A stretch of 64,000 nt of DNA from an uncultured Gammaproteobacteria bacterium (GTDB lineage Bacteria > Pseudomonadota > Gammaproteobacteria > Steroidobacterales > XN24): assembly GCA_947259915.1 (NCBI GenBank), contig CAMYOC010000044.1, forward strand, positions 62,001-126,000. The letters run 5' to 3'. Under the pieces are notes generated by a model. It saw only the letters and a list, made by a program, of their open reading frames with translations, was not told the DNA's origin and ran no database searches. Both the position numbers and the translations under genes were made by a program. Shown one piece after another: positions 35,088 to 43,914 of this stretch; position 1 is the stretch's first letter, and each line of letters begins with the position of its first letter.

Positions 35088-35858
35088 GTGACTCCACTGA
35101 TCAGACCTGCAGTCCTCGGCGTCGCCATCGCGATCGCCATCACGACGACCATGGATGCCACCGGTCTGAGTGTATTCAGCGCTCTGCCTCTGCTTCCTCT
35201 TGCCGTTTTGTTCTGGTTCCTGCAAAAGTTCTCGCGGCGGCAGATGGGTCTGGTCCTGGGTTCACGGGGTGACTATGCGCTCGCCCTCGCCTATCCGCTC
35301 TTCGTCCTCGGCCTGACGGCGTTGATCGCGCTGGCGTTCGATGCGACCGACACCGCCGATGCGGACTGGAACAAGGCGCTTCTCAACATCGCGCTGATGA
35401 GTTCCACCGGCATCCTGATGGGCCTGCTTACCGAGGAAGGCTTTTTCCGCGGCTGGCTGTGGGCGGCACTCAAACGGGCAGGGAAATCAGATGCGCAGGT
35501 CCTCGTGTGGAGCACCGTCGCATTCACGCTGTGGCATGTCTCTGCAATCTCGCTTGATACGGGCTTCGACGTCCCGGCTGCTGAGATACCGATCTATCTG
35601 GTCAATGCGACCTTGATCGGTGTCGTGTTCGGTATGTTGCGCATGGTCTCCGGTTCGATCGTCGTCCCCAGCGTCTGCCACGCGGTGTGGAACGGTATCG
35701 ACTATCCCTTGTATGGCTTTGGCGAAAAGGTCGGCGCGCTCGGGATCGAGGCCACGCATATCTATGGACCCGAGGTGGGCGTACTCGGTATGGCCCTGAA
35801 TCTGATCTTTGCCGGTGGCCTGTGGTGGTGGTTGGCAAAACGTCGCAACGCTGCCTGA
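35088..35858 (+). CDS. CPBP-family intramembrane metalloprotease
   Basis: A 256-residue membrane protein of the CAAX protease/bacteriocin-processing family. Motif 1 is EEGFFRGW, motif 2 is FTLWHVSA and a third histidine sits in SVCHAVWNG, the glutamate/histidine set proposed for catalysis; about seven to eight hydrophobic helices are visible. I chose GTG at 35088 because GGAG lies 8 nt upstream and the longer frame crosses the terminator region with non-membrane residues. Target unknown. Confidence 0.85.
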   Translation: MTPLIRPAVLGVAIAIAITTTMDATGLSVFSALPLLPLAVLFWFLQKFSRRQMGLVLGSRGDYALALAYPLFVLGLTALIALAFDATDTADADWNKALLNIALMSSTGILMGLLTEEGFFRGWLWAALKRAGKSDAQVLVWSTVAFTLWHVSAISLDTGFDVPAAEIPIYLVNATLIGVVFGMLRMVSGSIVVPSVCHAVWNGIDYPLYGFGEKVGALGIEATHIYGPEVGVLGMALNLIFAGGLWWWLAKRRNAA

Positions 35859-36080
35859 ATCTGCCGGATTGCCTGTTGCCACGCGAACAGGCGGCGCACC
35901 ATCGAACTCGCAAGTACTCCGCGCGTAGGCCGTCAACCGCCCGGAGAATGAAGCCAACGCGCCATCGGCCCGGCGGGTGTCCGGCCCGGGTCAGCAATGG
36001 TCATCCAATCCGTATTGTCGGTCGACAAATTTCTCCGCTTCGGCCATGATTCTGCGAGCCACGGGATACCCTCAAACGCT

Positions 36081-37946
36081 ATGTCTCTGTTCGAAGAACT
36101 CAAGCGACGCAACGTCTTCAAGGTCGCCCTGCTATATCTCGTTGCTGCGTGGCTGATCCTGCAGGTCGCTGACGTATTGTTCGAGGCTTTGGAGCTGCCC
36201 GCCTCGTGGCTCCGCCTGGTCCTCGCGCTGCTTATCCTCGGTCTTCCCCTCGCCATCATCTTCTCCTGGGTATTCGAGATGACGCCCGAGGGTCTGAAGC
36301 GCGAGCGGGATCTGGACCGGACCGCGGGTACCGTGACCAAGAGCAAACGGATCAATCTACTGATTGCCGTGCTGCTCGTGCTCGCGATCGCGGTGGTTGC
36401 AGTAGATCGGATGCTCCCGGAGGAGCCGGACGCGGAAGATGTCATCGCCGACACCCCACAATCGGCCGGCACAACGGATCCGGCCGCACTGGCCGCGGCA
36501 AAATTTGCCCCGCCGCCGGACCGTTCCATCGCGGTGCTGCCCTTTGTCAATATGAGCGGCGACCCGGAGAATGAGTATTTCGCCGACGGATTGTCGGAGG
36601 AGATCCTGAATTTTCTTGCCGGCGTGCCAGGTCTGCAGGTTACGGCGCGTACCTCCTCGTTCCAGTTCAAAGGCAAGAATGCTGACGTGCGCGAGGTTGG
36701 CGAGACGCTGAATGCCGCCCATGTGCTGGAAGGCAGCGTGCGTCGCTCCGGTGACCAGGCTCGCATCACCGCCCAGCTGATCAGAGCTTCTGATGGTTAT
36801 CACCTATGGTCCGAGACCTACGACCGGACCATGGAGGACACCTTCGAGGTACAGACCGACATCGCAGAAAGTGTCTCGCGAGCCCTTGGCGTGGTGCTGG
36901 ATGACCAGCAACGAAAACGCATGCAGACCGCCGGCGTGCGCGACGTCGAAGCGTTTATCGCGTTCCAGAAAGGCCAGGCGAAGTTCTGGCAGGCACACAG
37001 CCACGAGATAGACATGCCGACCATGGCCGAGGCGGCGGACTGGTTTACCGAGGCCATACGCCTGGAACCTCGTTTCGCCAGCGCTTATTTCATGCGCAGT
37101 GATTACCATGCCCACAGCGCGACGCTGTTCGGGGTCCAGGACGCCGACCGACAGCTGGCCTATAACGCTTACATCAGTGATCTGGAAGCGGCCAGTGCAA
37201 ACGTGTCATCTGCCGACGAACGCGCGCTGATAGAAGTGGACCGGACCATGGCGTCGGATAACTGGCGCACACTGCCCGAGCGTTTCGACGCTGCGCTTGA
37301 ATCCAGGAGCTGCGCGGAGGGGGTATGGATCGAGCTGGCGCCACCGTTCGGCATCGCCGACAAATCGCTGGCCTATATGAAGGCGATGATCGAATGCGAT
37401 CCGCTGAATTTCTACTACTACTATTCGGCAGGCATGTCGGCGCTCTGGGCCGGGCGCATGGACGAGGCCATCGAGCTGGCCCACCGCGGACTGGACATCG
37501 CGCCCGACGATGCGTTTCTTGAGGCGGGACTGGTGTTGGCGTTACTGGCGCAACAACGCATTGACGAGGCGCGGGAACGTGCAGCCAGTCGCGATCTCTG
37601 GAACCGGGAATTGAAGCTGGCGCTGGTCGATGCCGCAGCCGGTGACCTGGAGCGCGCCCGGGCGCGGGCCGCAGAGGTCATCGCCCAGTCCGGGCCATGG
37701 CTGAAGATGTACCACACCCTCCAGCTCACCGCGGTCACCGGCCAGCGCGAGGCGGCGAACGAGGCGGCGGCGTGGTTCGACAGGCTGCCGATGGGCCCGA
37801 TGATGCTCATCGGTGTCATCAACGAGTGCATGTGCGGCGCGCCGTTCGATCTCGAGGCGACGCCGGTATTGAAGCAACGGCTGGACGAAGCCGGCTTAGC
37901 CTGGCCGCCGGCGACGATCATCGACTATCCGGCCATGCGGCGCTGA
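36081..37946 (+). CDS. Membrane-anchored TolB-like/TPR protein, paralogue 2
   Basis: 621 residues with the same design as the gene at 29616: FEELKRRNVFKVALLYLVAAW at the start, helices near 14-32, 46-64 and 92-108, then SIAVLPFVNMSGDPENEYFADG and VLEGSVRRSGD in the TolB-like domain (about 165-290), followed by TPR-type helices. The linker before the TolB-like domain is longer (Ala/Pro-rich, about 113-160) and the repeat part is shorter and more diverged. No cyclase or HTH domain. The terminal half has CDPLNFYYYYSAGMSALW and a cysteine-containing INECMCG. Confidence 0.82.
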   Translation: MSLFEELKRRNVFKVALLYLVAAWLILQVADVLFEALELPASWLRLVLALLILGLPLAIIFSWVFEMTPEGLKRERDLDRTAGTVTKSKRINLLIAVLLVLAIAVVAVDRMLPEEPDAEDVIADTPQSAGTTDPAALAAAKFAPPPDRSIAVLPFVNMSGDPENEYFADGLSEEILNFLAGVPGLQVTARTSSFQFKGKNADVREVGETLNAAHVLEGSVRRSGDQARITAQLIRASDGYHLWSETYDRTMEDTFEVQTDIAESVSRALGVVLDDQQRKRMQTAGVRDVEAFIAFQKGQAKFWQAHSHEIDMPTMAEAADWFTEAIRLEPRFASAYFMRSDYHAHSATLFGVQDADRQLAYNAYISDLEAASANVSSADERALIEVDRTMASDNWRTLPERFDAALESRSCAEGVWIELAPPFGIADKSLAYMKAMIECDPLNFYYYYSAGMSALWAGRMDEAIELAHRGLDIAPDDAFLEAGLVLALLAQQRIDEARERAASRDLWNRELKLALVDAAAGDLERARARAAEVIAQSGPWLKMYHTLQLTAVTGQREAANEAAAWFDRLPMGPMMLIGVINECMCGAPFDLEATPVLKQRLDEAGLAWPPATIIDYPAMRR

Positions 37947-38028
37947 TCAGCGGCGGTTGGCGACAGATCTCTCACTGATTGCAAATGGATCAGACGTGTT
38001 CGGACTGCGGCGACAGACTCAGTGTGTC

Positions 38029-38050
38029 GCCGGGACCGATCGGTCCCGGC
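38029..38050. repeat. Perfect 22-bp palindrome
   Basis: A perfectly self-complementary sequence centred on GATC (core CCGGGACCGATCGGTCCCGG) in the gap between the convergent TPR gene and trhA, touching the trhA stop. There is no T-run on either side, so it is not a standard terminator; it could stop transcription weakly, stabilise 3' ends or be a protein site. Confidence 0.6.
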
Positions 38051-38700
38051 TACGTAACCGGCAGCACGTACAAAGTGACGGCGAGAAAATGGCACACGCC
38101 GCCGCCGAGCACAAAGAGATGCCAGATAGCGTGGTTGTATGGCAGCCGGGTCGCCGCATAGAACAACGCGCCAACCGTATAACTGATGCCGCCAGCCACC
38201 ACCCAGGTCATCGCGTCGGTGCCGATAGCCGCCGACAACTGGGGCGCCGCGATCACAACCAGCCAGCCCATCGCCAGATAACTGAACAGCGACAGCTTCG
38301 GATAGCGATGCCGCAGCCACAGCTTGGTGAGGATACCCGCGGTAGCCAGTGCCCAGATGGCGCCAAACAGCCACCACCCGATGTCGTTACGCATCGCCAC
38401 CAGCACGAACGGCGTATAGGTGCCGGCGATCAGCAGATAGATCGCGCAATGATCCAGCAGTTTGAACAGATGTTTGCGCGGCGACGCCGGCCACGCGTGG
38501 TACAGGGTAGAGGCCAGAAACAGCGCGATCAGACTGGCGCCATAGATGGCGCTGGCCGTGATGCGCCACGGGTCGGCGGCGGCGATCGAAAGAAACAGCA
38601 TCCAAGTCAGACCCGCAATGCTCAGGATTACGCCTGCGCCATGCGTGATCGCGTGGGTCAGTTCTTCGGCCAGCGTGTATTCGGCCGGGTTTTTGAGCAT
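38050..38700 (-). CDS. trhA: TrhA/hemolysin III family membrane protein
   Basis: 216 residues with seven predicted membrane helices. It has the family's EELTHAITHGAGVILSIAG opening, ASTLYHAW in helix 3, LDHCAIYLLIAGTYTPF, and the closing HAIWHLFVLGGGVCHFLAV. These conserved His, Ser and Asp residues match the PAQR-related zinc site. The E. coli relative (YqfA) affects membrane lipid homeostasis. Single gene, divergent region of 278 nt behind it with no supported gene. Confidence 0.92.
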   Translation of the reverse strand: MLKNPAEYTLAEELTHAITHGAGVILSIAGLTWMLFLSIAAADPWRITASAIYGASLIALFLASTLYHAWPASPRKHLFKLLDHCAIYLLIAGTYTPFVLVAMRNDIGWWLFGAIWALATAGILTKLWLRHRYPKLSLFSYLAMGWLVVIAAPQLSAAIGTDAMTWVVAGGISYTVGALFYAATRLPYNHAIWHLFVLGGGVCHFLAVTLYVLPVT

Positions 38701-38978
38701 GGGAGGATGACCGGTGGGTGGGCCCGCCAGGATGGCAGGCCTGAAAAGACGACAGATTTATCATACGCCACGCGCGGGTGGCCCGATACCGCGGCGATGC
38801 GAAGCCGGGTTCAACCTGGTCTTGCCGGCCCCATCAATTAAATTTGTGATTCAGTACAGGGATATTCGGGCAGGGTATGCCTGGCGTCGCCGGATAACGA
38901 GGTCGCATGGCGACATTCACCGCGACAAGCTGAGCTCGCTGTAGTGATCTGCTGACTCGCGTCGGTTTGCGCCGATAT

Positions 38979-39875
38979 TCAGCCGCGACTCGACTGCACC
39001 ACGATCACCACCCCGAACAGGGTGACAAACATACCGGCCAGCTGGGTGCCGGTCAGGGCTTCGTCGAGTATCCACCAGCCGAGCACGGTGGCGAAGGCCG
39101 GGGTCACATAGGCGATGGTGGACAGACGCGCCGGGGTCGTGTGCCGGATCAACCAGACATAGGTGCCGTAGGCCAGACAGGAACCGAACAGGGTCAGATA
39201 GACCAGACCTCCGACCCCGGCGGTGGTCCAGGATACCCGGGCCGCCTCCCCGGCCATCAGCCCCATGACCAGCAGGATCAGACCGCCGATCAGCATCTGG
39301 CAACCGGCCAGCATCAACGGCGGCATCTCGAGCCCGGCGTTGCGGCCGTAGATGGTGCCACCGCACCAGAACAGCGAGGACGCCACGATCGCCACCATCG
39401 GCAACAGCTGGCGGACCTCGCCGGGACCCTGGGGCAGCACCAGCAGCGCGACACCGACAAATCCGATCGCGATGCCTAACCAGGTGCCACGGCTGATCGG
39501 CGTACCCTTTGGCCCCAGGCTGCCAAACCAGGCCATCCAGAACGCAGAGCTGGCGATCAACAATGCCGCCTGATTCGATGGCACCCATTGTTCGGCCCAG
39601 GTGACCACACCGTTGCCCACCGTCACCAGCGCGATCCCCATGATGGTGATGACCGCCCATTCGCGCTTTTGTGTTGGCAGGGATGCCCCTCGCAGCATCG
39701 CGACACCGATCAGCAGCACACCGGCTGCGGCAAAGCGGATCCCGGCCAGCAGCCCCGGCGGGATATCCATCACCGCGATCCGGATCGCCAGATAAGTGGA
39801 GCTCCAGACGCCGTAGACGACGATCCAGGCAGCGATCAGCTGACCGCGGGTGGCCCCGATGGCGTTCGCCGGCAT
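38979..39875 (-). CDS. EamA/DMT-superfamily transporter
   Basis: 298 residues, ten hydrophobic helices in two EamA repeats. WSSTYLAIRIAV in helix 1, PGLLAGIRFAAAGVLL in helix 2 and the second-repeat GSCLAYGTYVWLI and PVFATVLGWW-like stretch are typical of RhtA/YddG-like exporters of amino acids or metabolites. The start at 39875 (MPANAIG) is preferred since the longer frame adds a charged, non-conserved leader. It lies 19 nt after the OPT gene, so it may be carried on the same transcript. Confidence 0.88.
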   Translation of the reverse strand: MPANAIGATRGQLIAAWIVVYGVWSSTYLAIRIAVMDIPPGLLAGIRFAAAGVLLIGVAMLRGASLPTQKREWAVITIMGIALVTVGNGVVTWAEQWVPSNQAALLIASSAFWMAWFGSLGPKGTPISRGTWLGIAIGFVGVALLVLPQGPGEVRQLLPMVAIVASSLFWCGGTIYGRNAGLEMPPLMLAGCQMLIGGLILLVMGLMAGEAARVSWTTAGVGGLVYLTLFGSCLAYGTYVWLIRHTTPARLSTIAYVTPAFATVLGWWILDEALTGTQLAGMFVTLFGVVIVVQSSRG

Positions 39876-39894
39876 GTGAGCTTCGCGAGTCCGG

Positions 39895-41835
39895 TCAGCT
39901 GGCCGCGCGTGTAGACGCCTTGTACATCCACCAGCCGAGTGCGGCCACCACGACCAGCCCTGGTCTCCCGCCAAAGGGTTCGTGGGCGATAGCCAGCACG
40001 CCGGCGTCGCCGCTCAACACGATCGGGATGGCGAGGAAGATACCGACCAGCGCCTCGCCGGTGATCAGACCGGCAGCGGTCAACATACCGATACGCGCAT
40101 TACGCTCGCGCACGGCCGGATCCATGTGGCGCGCGTTCCAGCGCTCGGCGGCCGCCGCGATCAGGCCGCCGGCGAAGATCGGCACCGACAATTCCAGCGG
40201 CAGATAAATACCGACTGCCACCGCCAGCACCGGCGCATGCCATTTCGTCTCGCGCTTTTTCAGATACTCGTCAAACGCGATGATCGCCGCGCCGATACCG
40301 ACACCGATGGCGACCATGTTCCAGGGCAGTCCTGCGCCGAACACGCCCCTGGCGACCGAGGCCATCAGCATGGCCTGAGGGGCGAGCAACGCGTTCGGAT
40401 GCTCTTCGGTGGGCGCGCCCATGCCGTAGGCCTGCAGCAGCAGATTGAGGATCGGCGCCATCACCAGCACCGCAGAGATCACGCCGACGCCCTGCATCAC
40501 CTGCTGTTTCCAGGGTGTCGCGCCGACGATGTAGCCGGCCTTGAGATCCTGCAGATTGTCGCCGGCGATCGCGGCCGCGCAACAGACCACGGCGCCGATC
40601 ATGATCGCGGCGGCAGGGCCCACGGTCGAGCCGATGCTCTCCGGTCCCATCAGCCACAGCAACACCAGCGAGGAGAACAGAATAGTGGCGATGGTGATGC
40701 CCGAGATCGGGTTGTTTGACGACCCGACCAGACCCGCCATATAGGCTGCCACCGAGGAGAACAGGAACCCGGCCACGACCATGATCAGTGTCATCGGCAG
40801 GCTGACGCCAAGACCGATGCTGTCGCTGATGTTGTTGTAGACAAAAAAGATCGGGATCACGAACAGCGCGATGCCGGCGAGCACGAACTGCATCGGTGTG
40901 TCTTGCTCGGTGTGGTGGACCACCGCGCTGGTCCCGGCGGACATCTGTTTGAGTCCGCTGCGTACGCCTGAGATCAGTGAGCCGCGCATCGAGATCAGGG
41001 CCCAGATACCGCCGATCAGCATCGCGCCGACGCCGAGATAGCGGATCTGTGAGGTCCAGATCTGGAACGCCACGTCGGTGGCGCTGGCGCCGTCGGTCAT
41101 CATCTGGATCAATACCGGGTCCGTCTCCAGATACAGGGAGCTGTAGATCGGGATCGCGATAAACCAGGAGATCGCCCCGCCGGCGCACACCAGCGTGGCG
41201 ATGTTGAGACCGACGATATAGCCGACGCTGAGCAAGGCCGGCGACAGGTTGGTGCCGATATAGGCGATACCGTTGCCGGCAAAGGTAGCGGCCTGCGCGG
41301 TCTCGCTCCACAGCCGCAACCCGGACGCGGCCAGTTTGGTGACGGCCCCGGCCAGTGCGGCCAGCGCCAGCTGGACTACGCCGCTTTTCGGGTCGTCGCC
41401 GACCTTGAGCACTTCAGCCGTGGCCTTGCCTTCCGGGAACGCGAGTCCTTCTTCGACGATCAGCGAGCGGCGCAAAGGAATGGTGAACAGCACGCCGAGC
41501 AGACCGCCGAGACCGGCGATGACCGACACCCACCAGTAATCGAACACGTTCCAGTAGCCCAGGAGCACCAGCGCCGGGATGGTGAAGATGACGCCGGCGG
41601 CCACCGACTCCCCGGCGGAAGCTGCCGTTTGTACGATGTTGTTCTCGAGGATGTTGGATTCCCGAAACATGCTGAGGATGCCCATCGAGATCACCGCCGC
41701 CGGGATCGAGGCGGACACGGTCATCCCGGCAAACAGGCCGAGATAGGCATTCGCGCCGGCCAGGACCATGGACAGGATGATGCCCAGGATGATCGCCTTG
41801 ACGGTCAGTTGCGGCAGCGGCGCGGCATTATTCAT
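39895..41835 (-). CDS. OPT-family oligopeptide transporter
   Basis: 646 residues with about 15 hydrophobic segments. QLTVKAIILGIILSMVLAGANAYLGL opens the family and NNPISGIT plus the GDNLQDLKAGYIVGATPWKQQ loop are signature segments. The carrier brings oligopeptides (or metal chelates in related branches) across the inner membrane with protons. Together with the adjacent M2 and S9 peptidases and POT carrier this points to peptide feeding. The M2 gene lies upstream and a terminator separates the two. Confidence 0.93.
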   Translation of the reverse strand: MNNAAPLPQLTVKAIILGIILSMVLAGANAYLGLFAGMTVSASIPAAVISMGILSMFRESNILENNIVQTAASAGESVAAGVIFTIPALVLLGYWNVFDYWWVSVIAGLGGLLGVLFTIPLRRSLIVEEGLAFPEGKATAEVLKVGDDPKSGVVQLALAALAGAVTKLAASGLRLWSETAQAATFAGNGIAYIGTNLSPALLSVGYIVGLNIATLVCAGGAISWFIAIPIYSSLYLETDPVLIQMMTDGASATDVAFQIWTSQIRYLGVGAMLIGGIWALISMRGSLISGVRSGLKQMSAGTSAVVHHTEQDTPMQFVLAGIALFVIPIFFVYNNISDSIGLGVSLPMTLIMVVAGFLFSSVAAYMAGLVGSSNNPISGITIATILFSSLVLLWLMGPESIGSTVGPAAAIMIGAVVCCAAAIAGDNLQDLKAGYIVGATPWKQQVMQGVGVISAVLVMAPILNLLLQAYGMGAPTEEHPNALLAPQAMLMASVARGVFGAGLPWNMVAIGVGIGAAIIAFDEYLKKRETKWHAPVLAVAVGIYLPLELSVPIFAGGLIAAAAERWNARHMDPAVRERNARIGMLTAAGLITGEALVGIFLAIPIVLSGDAGVLAIAHEPFGGRPGLVVVAALGWWMYKASTRAAS

Positions 41836-41850
41836 AGGTGTGACTCCAGC

Positions 41851-41884
41851 GAAAAAACGAACAGCCCGGCCGGAGCCGGGCTGT
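41851..41884 (-). terminator. Rho-independent terminator after the M2 peptidase gene
   Basis: On the minus strand a 10-bp stem (ACAGCCCGGC/GCCGGGCTGT) with a 4-nt loop lies 7 nt after the M2 peptidase stop and is followed by a run of six T (A on the plus strand, 41852-41857). It falls between the M2 and OPT genes, so OPT most likely has its own promoter or depends on read-through. Confidence 0.88.
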
Positions 41885-41891
41885 CATGTGG

Positions 41892-43763
41892 TTACCAGCC
41901 GCAGGTCTTGCCCGCGTTTTTTTGTTCGAGCCAGCCCATCAGTGGGGCGAAGTAATCGATGACCGCCGAAGCATCCATCTCGCGGGTGCCGATTGAGGCT
42001 TCCAGCGTGTCCTGCCACGGCTGACTGCTGCCGTAGCCCATCATGGCCCAGAGCTTCTCACCGGCTTCCCTGCTGTCATAGATCGAGCAGCTGTACAGCG
42101 GGCCTTCATGCCCGGCGGCTTCGCACAGCGCTTTGTGGAACTGGAACTGCAGGATGTGGGCCAGGAAGTAGCGGTTGTACGGCGTGTTGTTGGGCACGTG
42201 GTACTTGGCGCCCGGATCGAAGTCTTTTTCACTACGCTCCACCGGCGGCACGATGCCCTGGTAGCGGGTACGCAATTCCCACCAGGCTGCGTTGTACTGA
42301 TCGGGCGAAATCTTTCCCGAGAACACGCCCCAACGCCATTGATCCACCAGCTTGGCAAACGGCAGGAACGCGATCTTGTCCAGTGCCAGACGCATCTGCT
42401 GGTTGATCACCGACTCTTCACTTTCGGGTTGTGCCGGGATCAGACCGATGCGGGCATAGTAGCCGGGGGTCATCGACAAATTGAGGGTGTCACCGATGCC
42501 CTCATGAAAACCGTCATGAGCGCCTTTGCGGAACAGATTCGGCAAGTGGTTATAGGCCAGGTAGTAATAGACATGCCCCAGCTCGTGGTGGACGGTCTCG
42601 AATTCTTCCTGGGTCGGGACGATACATTCCTTGATACGGACGTCGTTTTGCGCCGGGTTCATGTTCCAGGCGCTGGCATGACAGACGACTTCCCGGTCGC
42701 GCGGTCGCGTCAACATCGAACGCTCCCAGAATGACTCCGGCAGCGCGGGCATGGCCAGCGACGTGAAAAAGCCCTCGGCGGTCCGCGTCATGTCCACCGC
42801 GTCATAATCCTTACCACGCAGGGCCGCGGTCACATCGAGATTGGTCACGCCGGGATAGGGCTCGACGAGGTCGTAAATCTCACCCCACTGTTGGGACCAC
42901 ATGTTGCCGAGCAGGTGCGCCGGTATCGGGCCCTCCGGTGCGACGAGATCGGCGCCGTATTTTTTGCTCAGCTGATTGCGGACGTAGCAGTGCAATGCTT
43001 CGTAGAGCGGCTCGACCTGCCCCCACAGCCGTTCCACTTCGCCCTCGAATTCGACCGGGCTCATGTCATAGCCGGAACGCCACATCTCGCCCATGTCGCC
43101 GTAGCCGAGTTCTTGCGCGCCTTCGCGGGTCAGCTCGGCGAAGCGCCGGTAGTCTGCGCGCATCGCCGGGGAGACCGTGCGCCAGCCTTGCCAGGCCTCG
43201 AGCTGGGCATCGTAGTCCCGGGAGCTGGCCAACACTTCCGAGAGCTGCTGCAGCGTGCGGCACGACTTTGGTCCGTCGGGACAGTATTTGCCGGCCCCAT
43301 ACATGCCCGCTATGCGGCTCTGAATCTCGGCGGTCTCGAGCAGCCTGGCCGGGTCGGACGGCACCGACATGTGCTTGGGCATGTAGTCCGCGCGTCGCAG
43401 CATCGTCATCATGCGCGCCGTCTCGGTATCCATCTCCGCGCCGTCATAAGCGCTGGACTCCTCGATCAACCGACCCATCAGCTCGCCGACCCGGGCGTTG
43501 GCCTTCGAGGCCAGCATCGCGGTGTCCTCGTTGATATAGGTGACGCTGACCCAGGACGCTGCGCCCTGCTCCAGGTCCAGTTCATCGATTTCGGCATTGG
43601 CGCGGGCGATAAACGCCGCCGCGGACTCGGCCGGCGCCTCAGAAACCGCCACAGCTTCGATCGGTTCGGCAGCTTGCCGGGGCTGCGGGGTCTCGTCGCG
43701 GTCGCAGCCGGCAAGGACGAGCGCCGCGGCCAGCGTGGCGATGGGTAAAGACAATGATTTCAT
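41892..43763 (-). CDS. M2-family peptidyl-dipeptidase (ACE-like), lipoprotein
   Basis: 623 residues, like bacterial angiotensin-converting-enzyme homologues that remove dipeptides from C-termini. The signal ALVLAGCDRD holds a lipobox, so it is probably anchored to a periplasm-facing membrane. The zinc site is HHELGH (H393, E394, H397) with the third ligand Glu in HEGIGDTLNLS downstream; the chloride/substrate-binding tail NNTPYNRYFLAHILQFQFHKALCEAAGH is present. Expressed with a terminator at its end, next to peptide carriers. Confidence 0.94.
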   Translation of the reverse strand: MKSLSLPIATLAAALVLAGCDRDETPQPRQAAEPIEAVAVSEAPAESAAAFIARANAEIDELDLEQGAASWVSVTYINEDTAMLASKANARVGELMGRLIEESSAYDGAEMDTETARMMTMLRRADYMPKHMSVPSDPARLLETAEIQSRIAGMYGAGKYCPDGPKSCRTLQQLSEVLASSRDYDAQLEAWQGWRTVSPAMRADYRRFAELTREGAQELGYGDMGEMWRSGYDMSPVEFEGEVERLWGQVEPLYEALHCYVRNQLSKKYGADLVAPEGPIPAHLLGNMWSQQWGEIYDLVEPYPGVTNLDVTAALRGKDYDAVDMTRTAEGFFTSLAMPALPESFWERSMLTRPRDREVVCHASAWNMNPAQNDVRIKECIVPTQEEFETVHHELGHVYYYLAYNHLPNLFRKGAHDGFHEGIGDTLNLSMTPGYYARIGLIPAQPESEESVINQQMRLALDKIAFLPFAKLVDQWRWGVFSGKISPDQYNAAWWELRTRYQGIVPPVERSEKDFDPGAKYHVPNNTPYNRYFLAHILQFQFHKALCEAAGHEGPLYSCSIYDSREAGEKLWAMMGYGSSQPWQDTLEASIGTREMDASAVIDYFAPLMGWLEQKNAGKTCGW

Positions 43764-43914
43764 GAATAGAGGCCTCGTATCGGGCAGGCGACCGTTCAGG
43801 GGTCAGGGAAAGCAGGACATTTTAACCCTGCCGCGCGCCCGCGTCCCGGCGCGGCGTCGCAGGCCGGGAGCGGCGCGAGTGCCGGGAACCGTGTGGCGGA
43901 CCCCGGCAGCAGTC

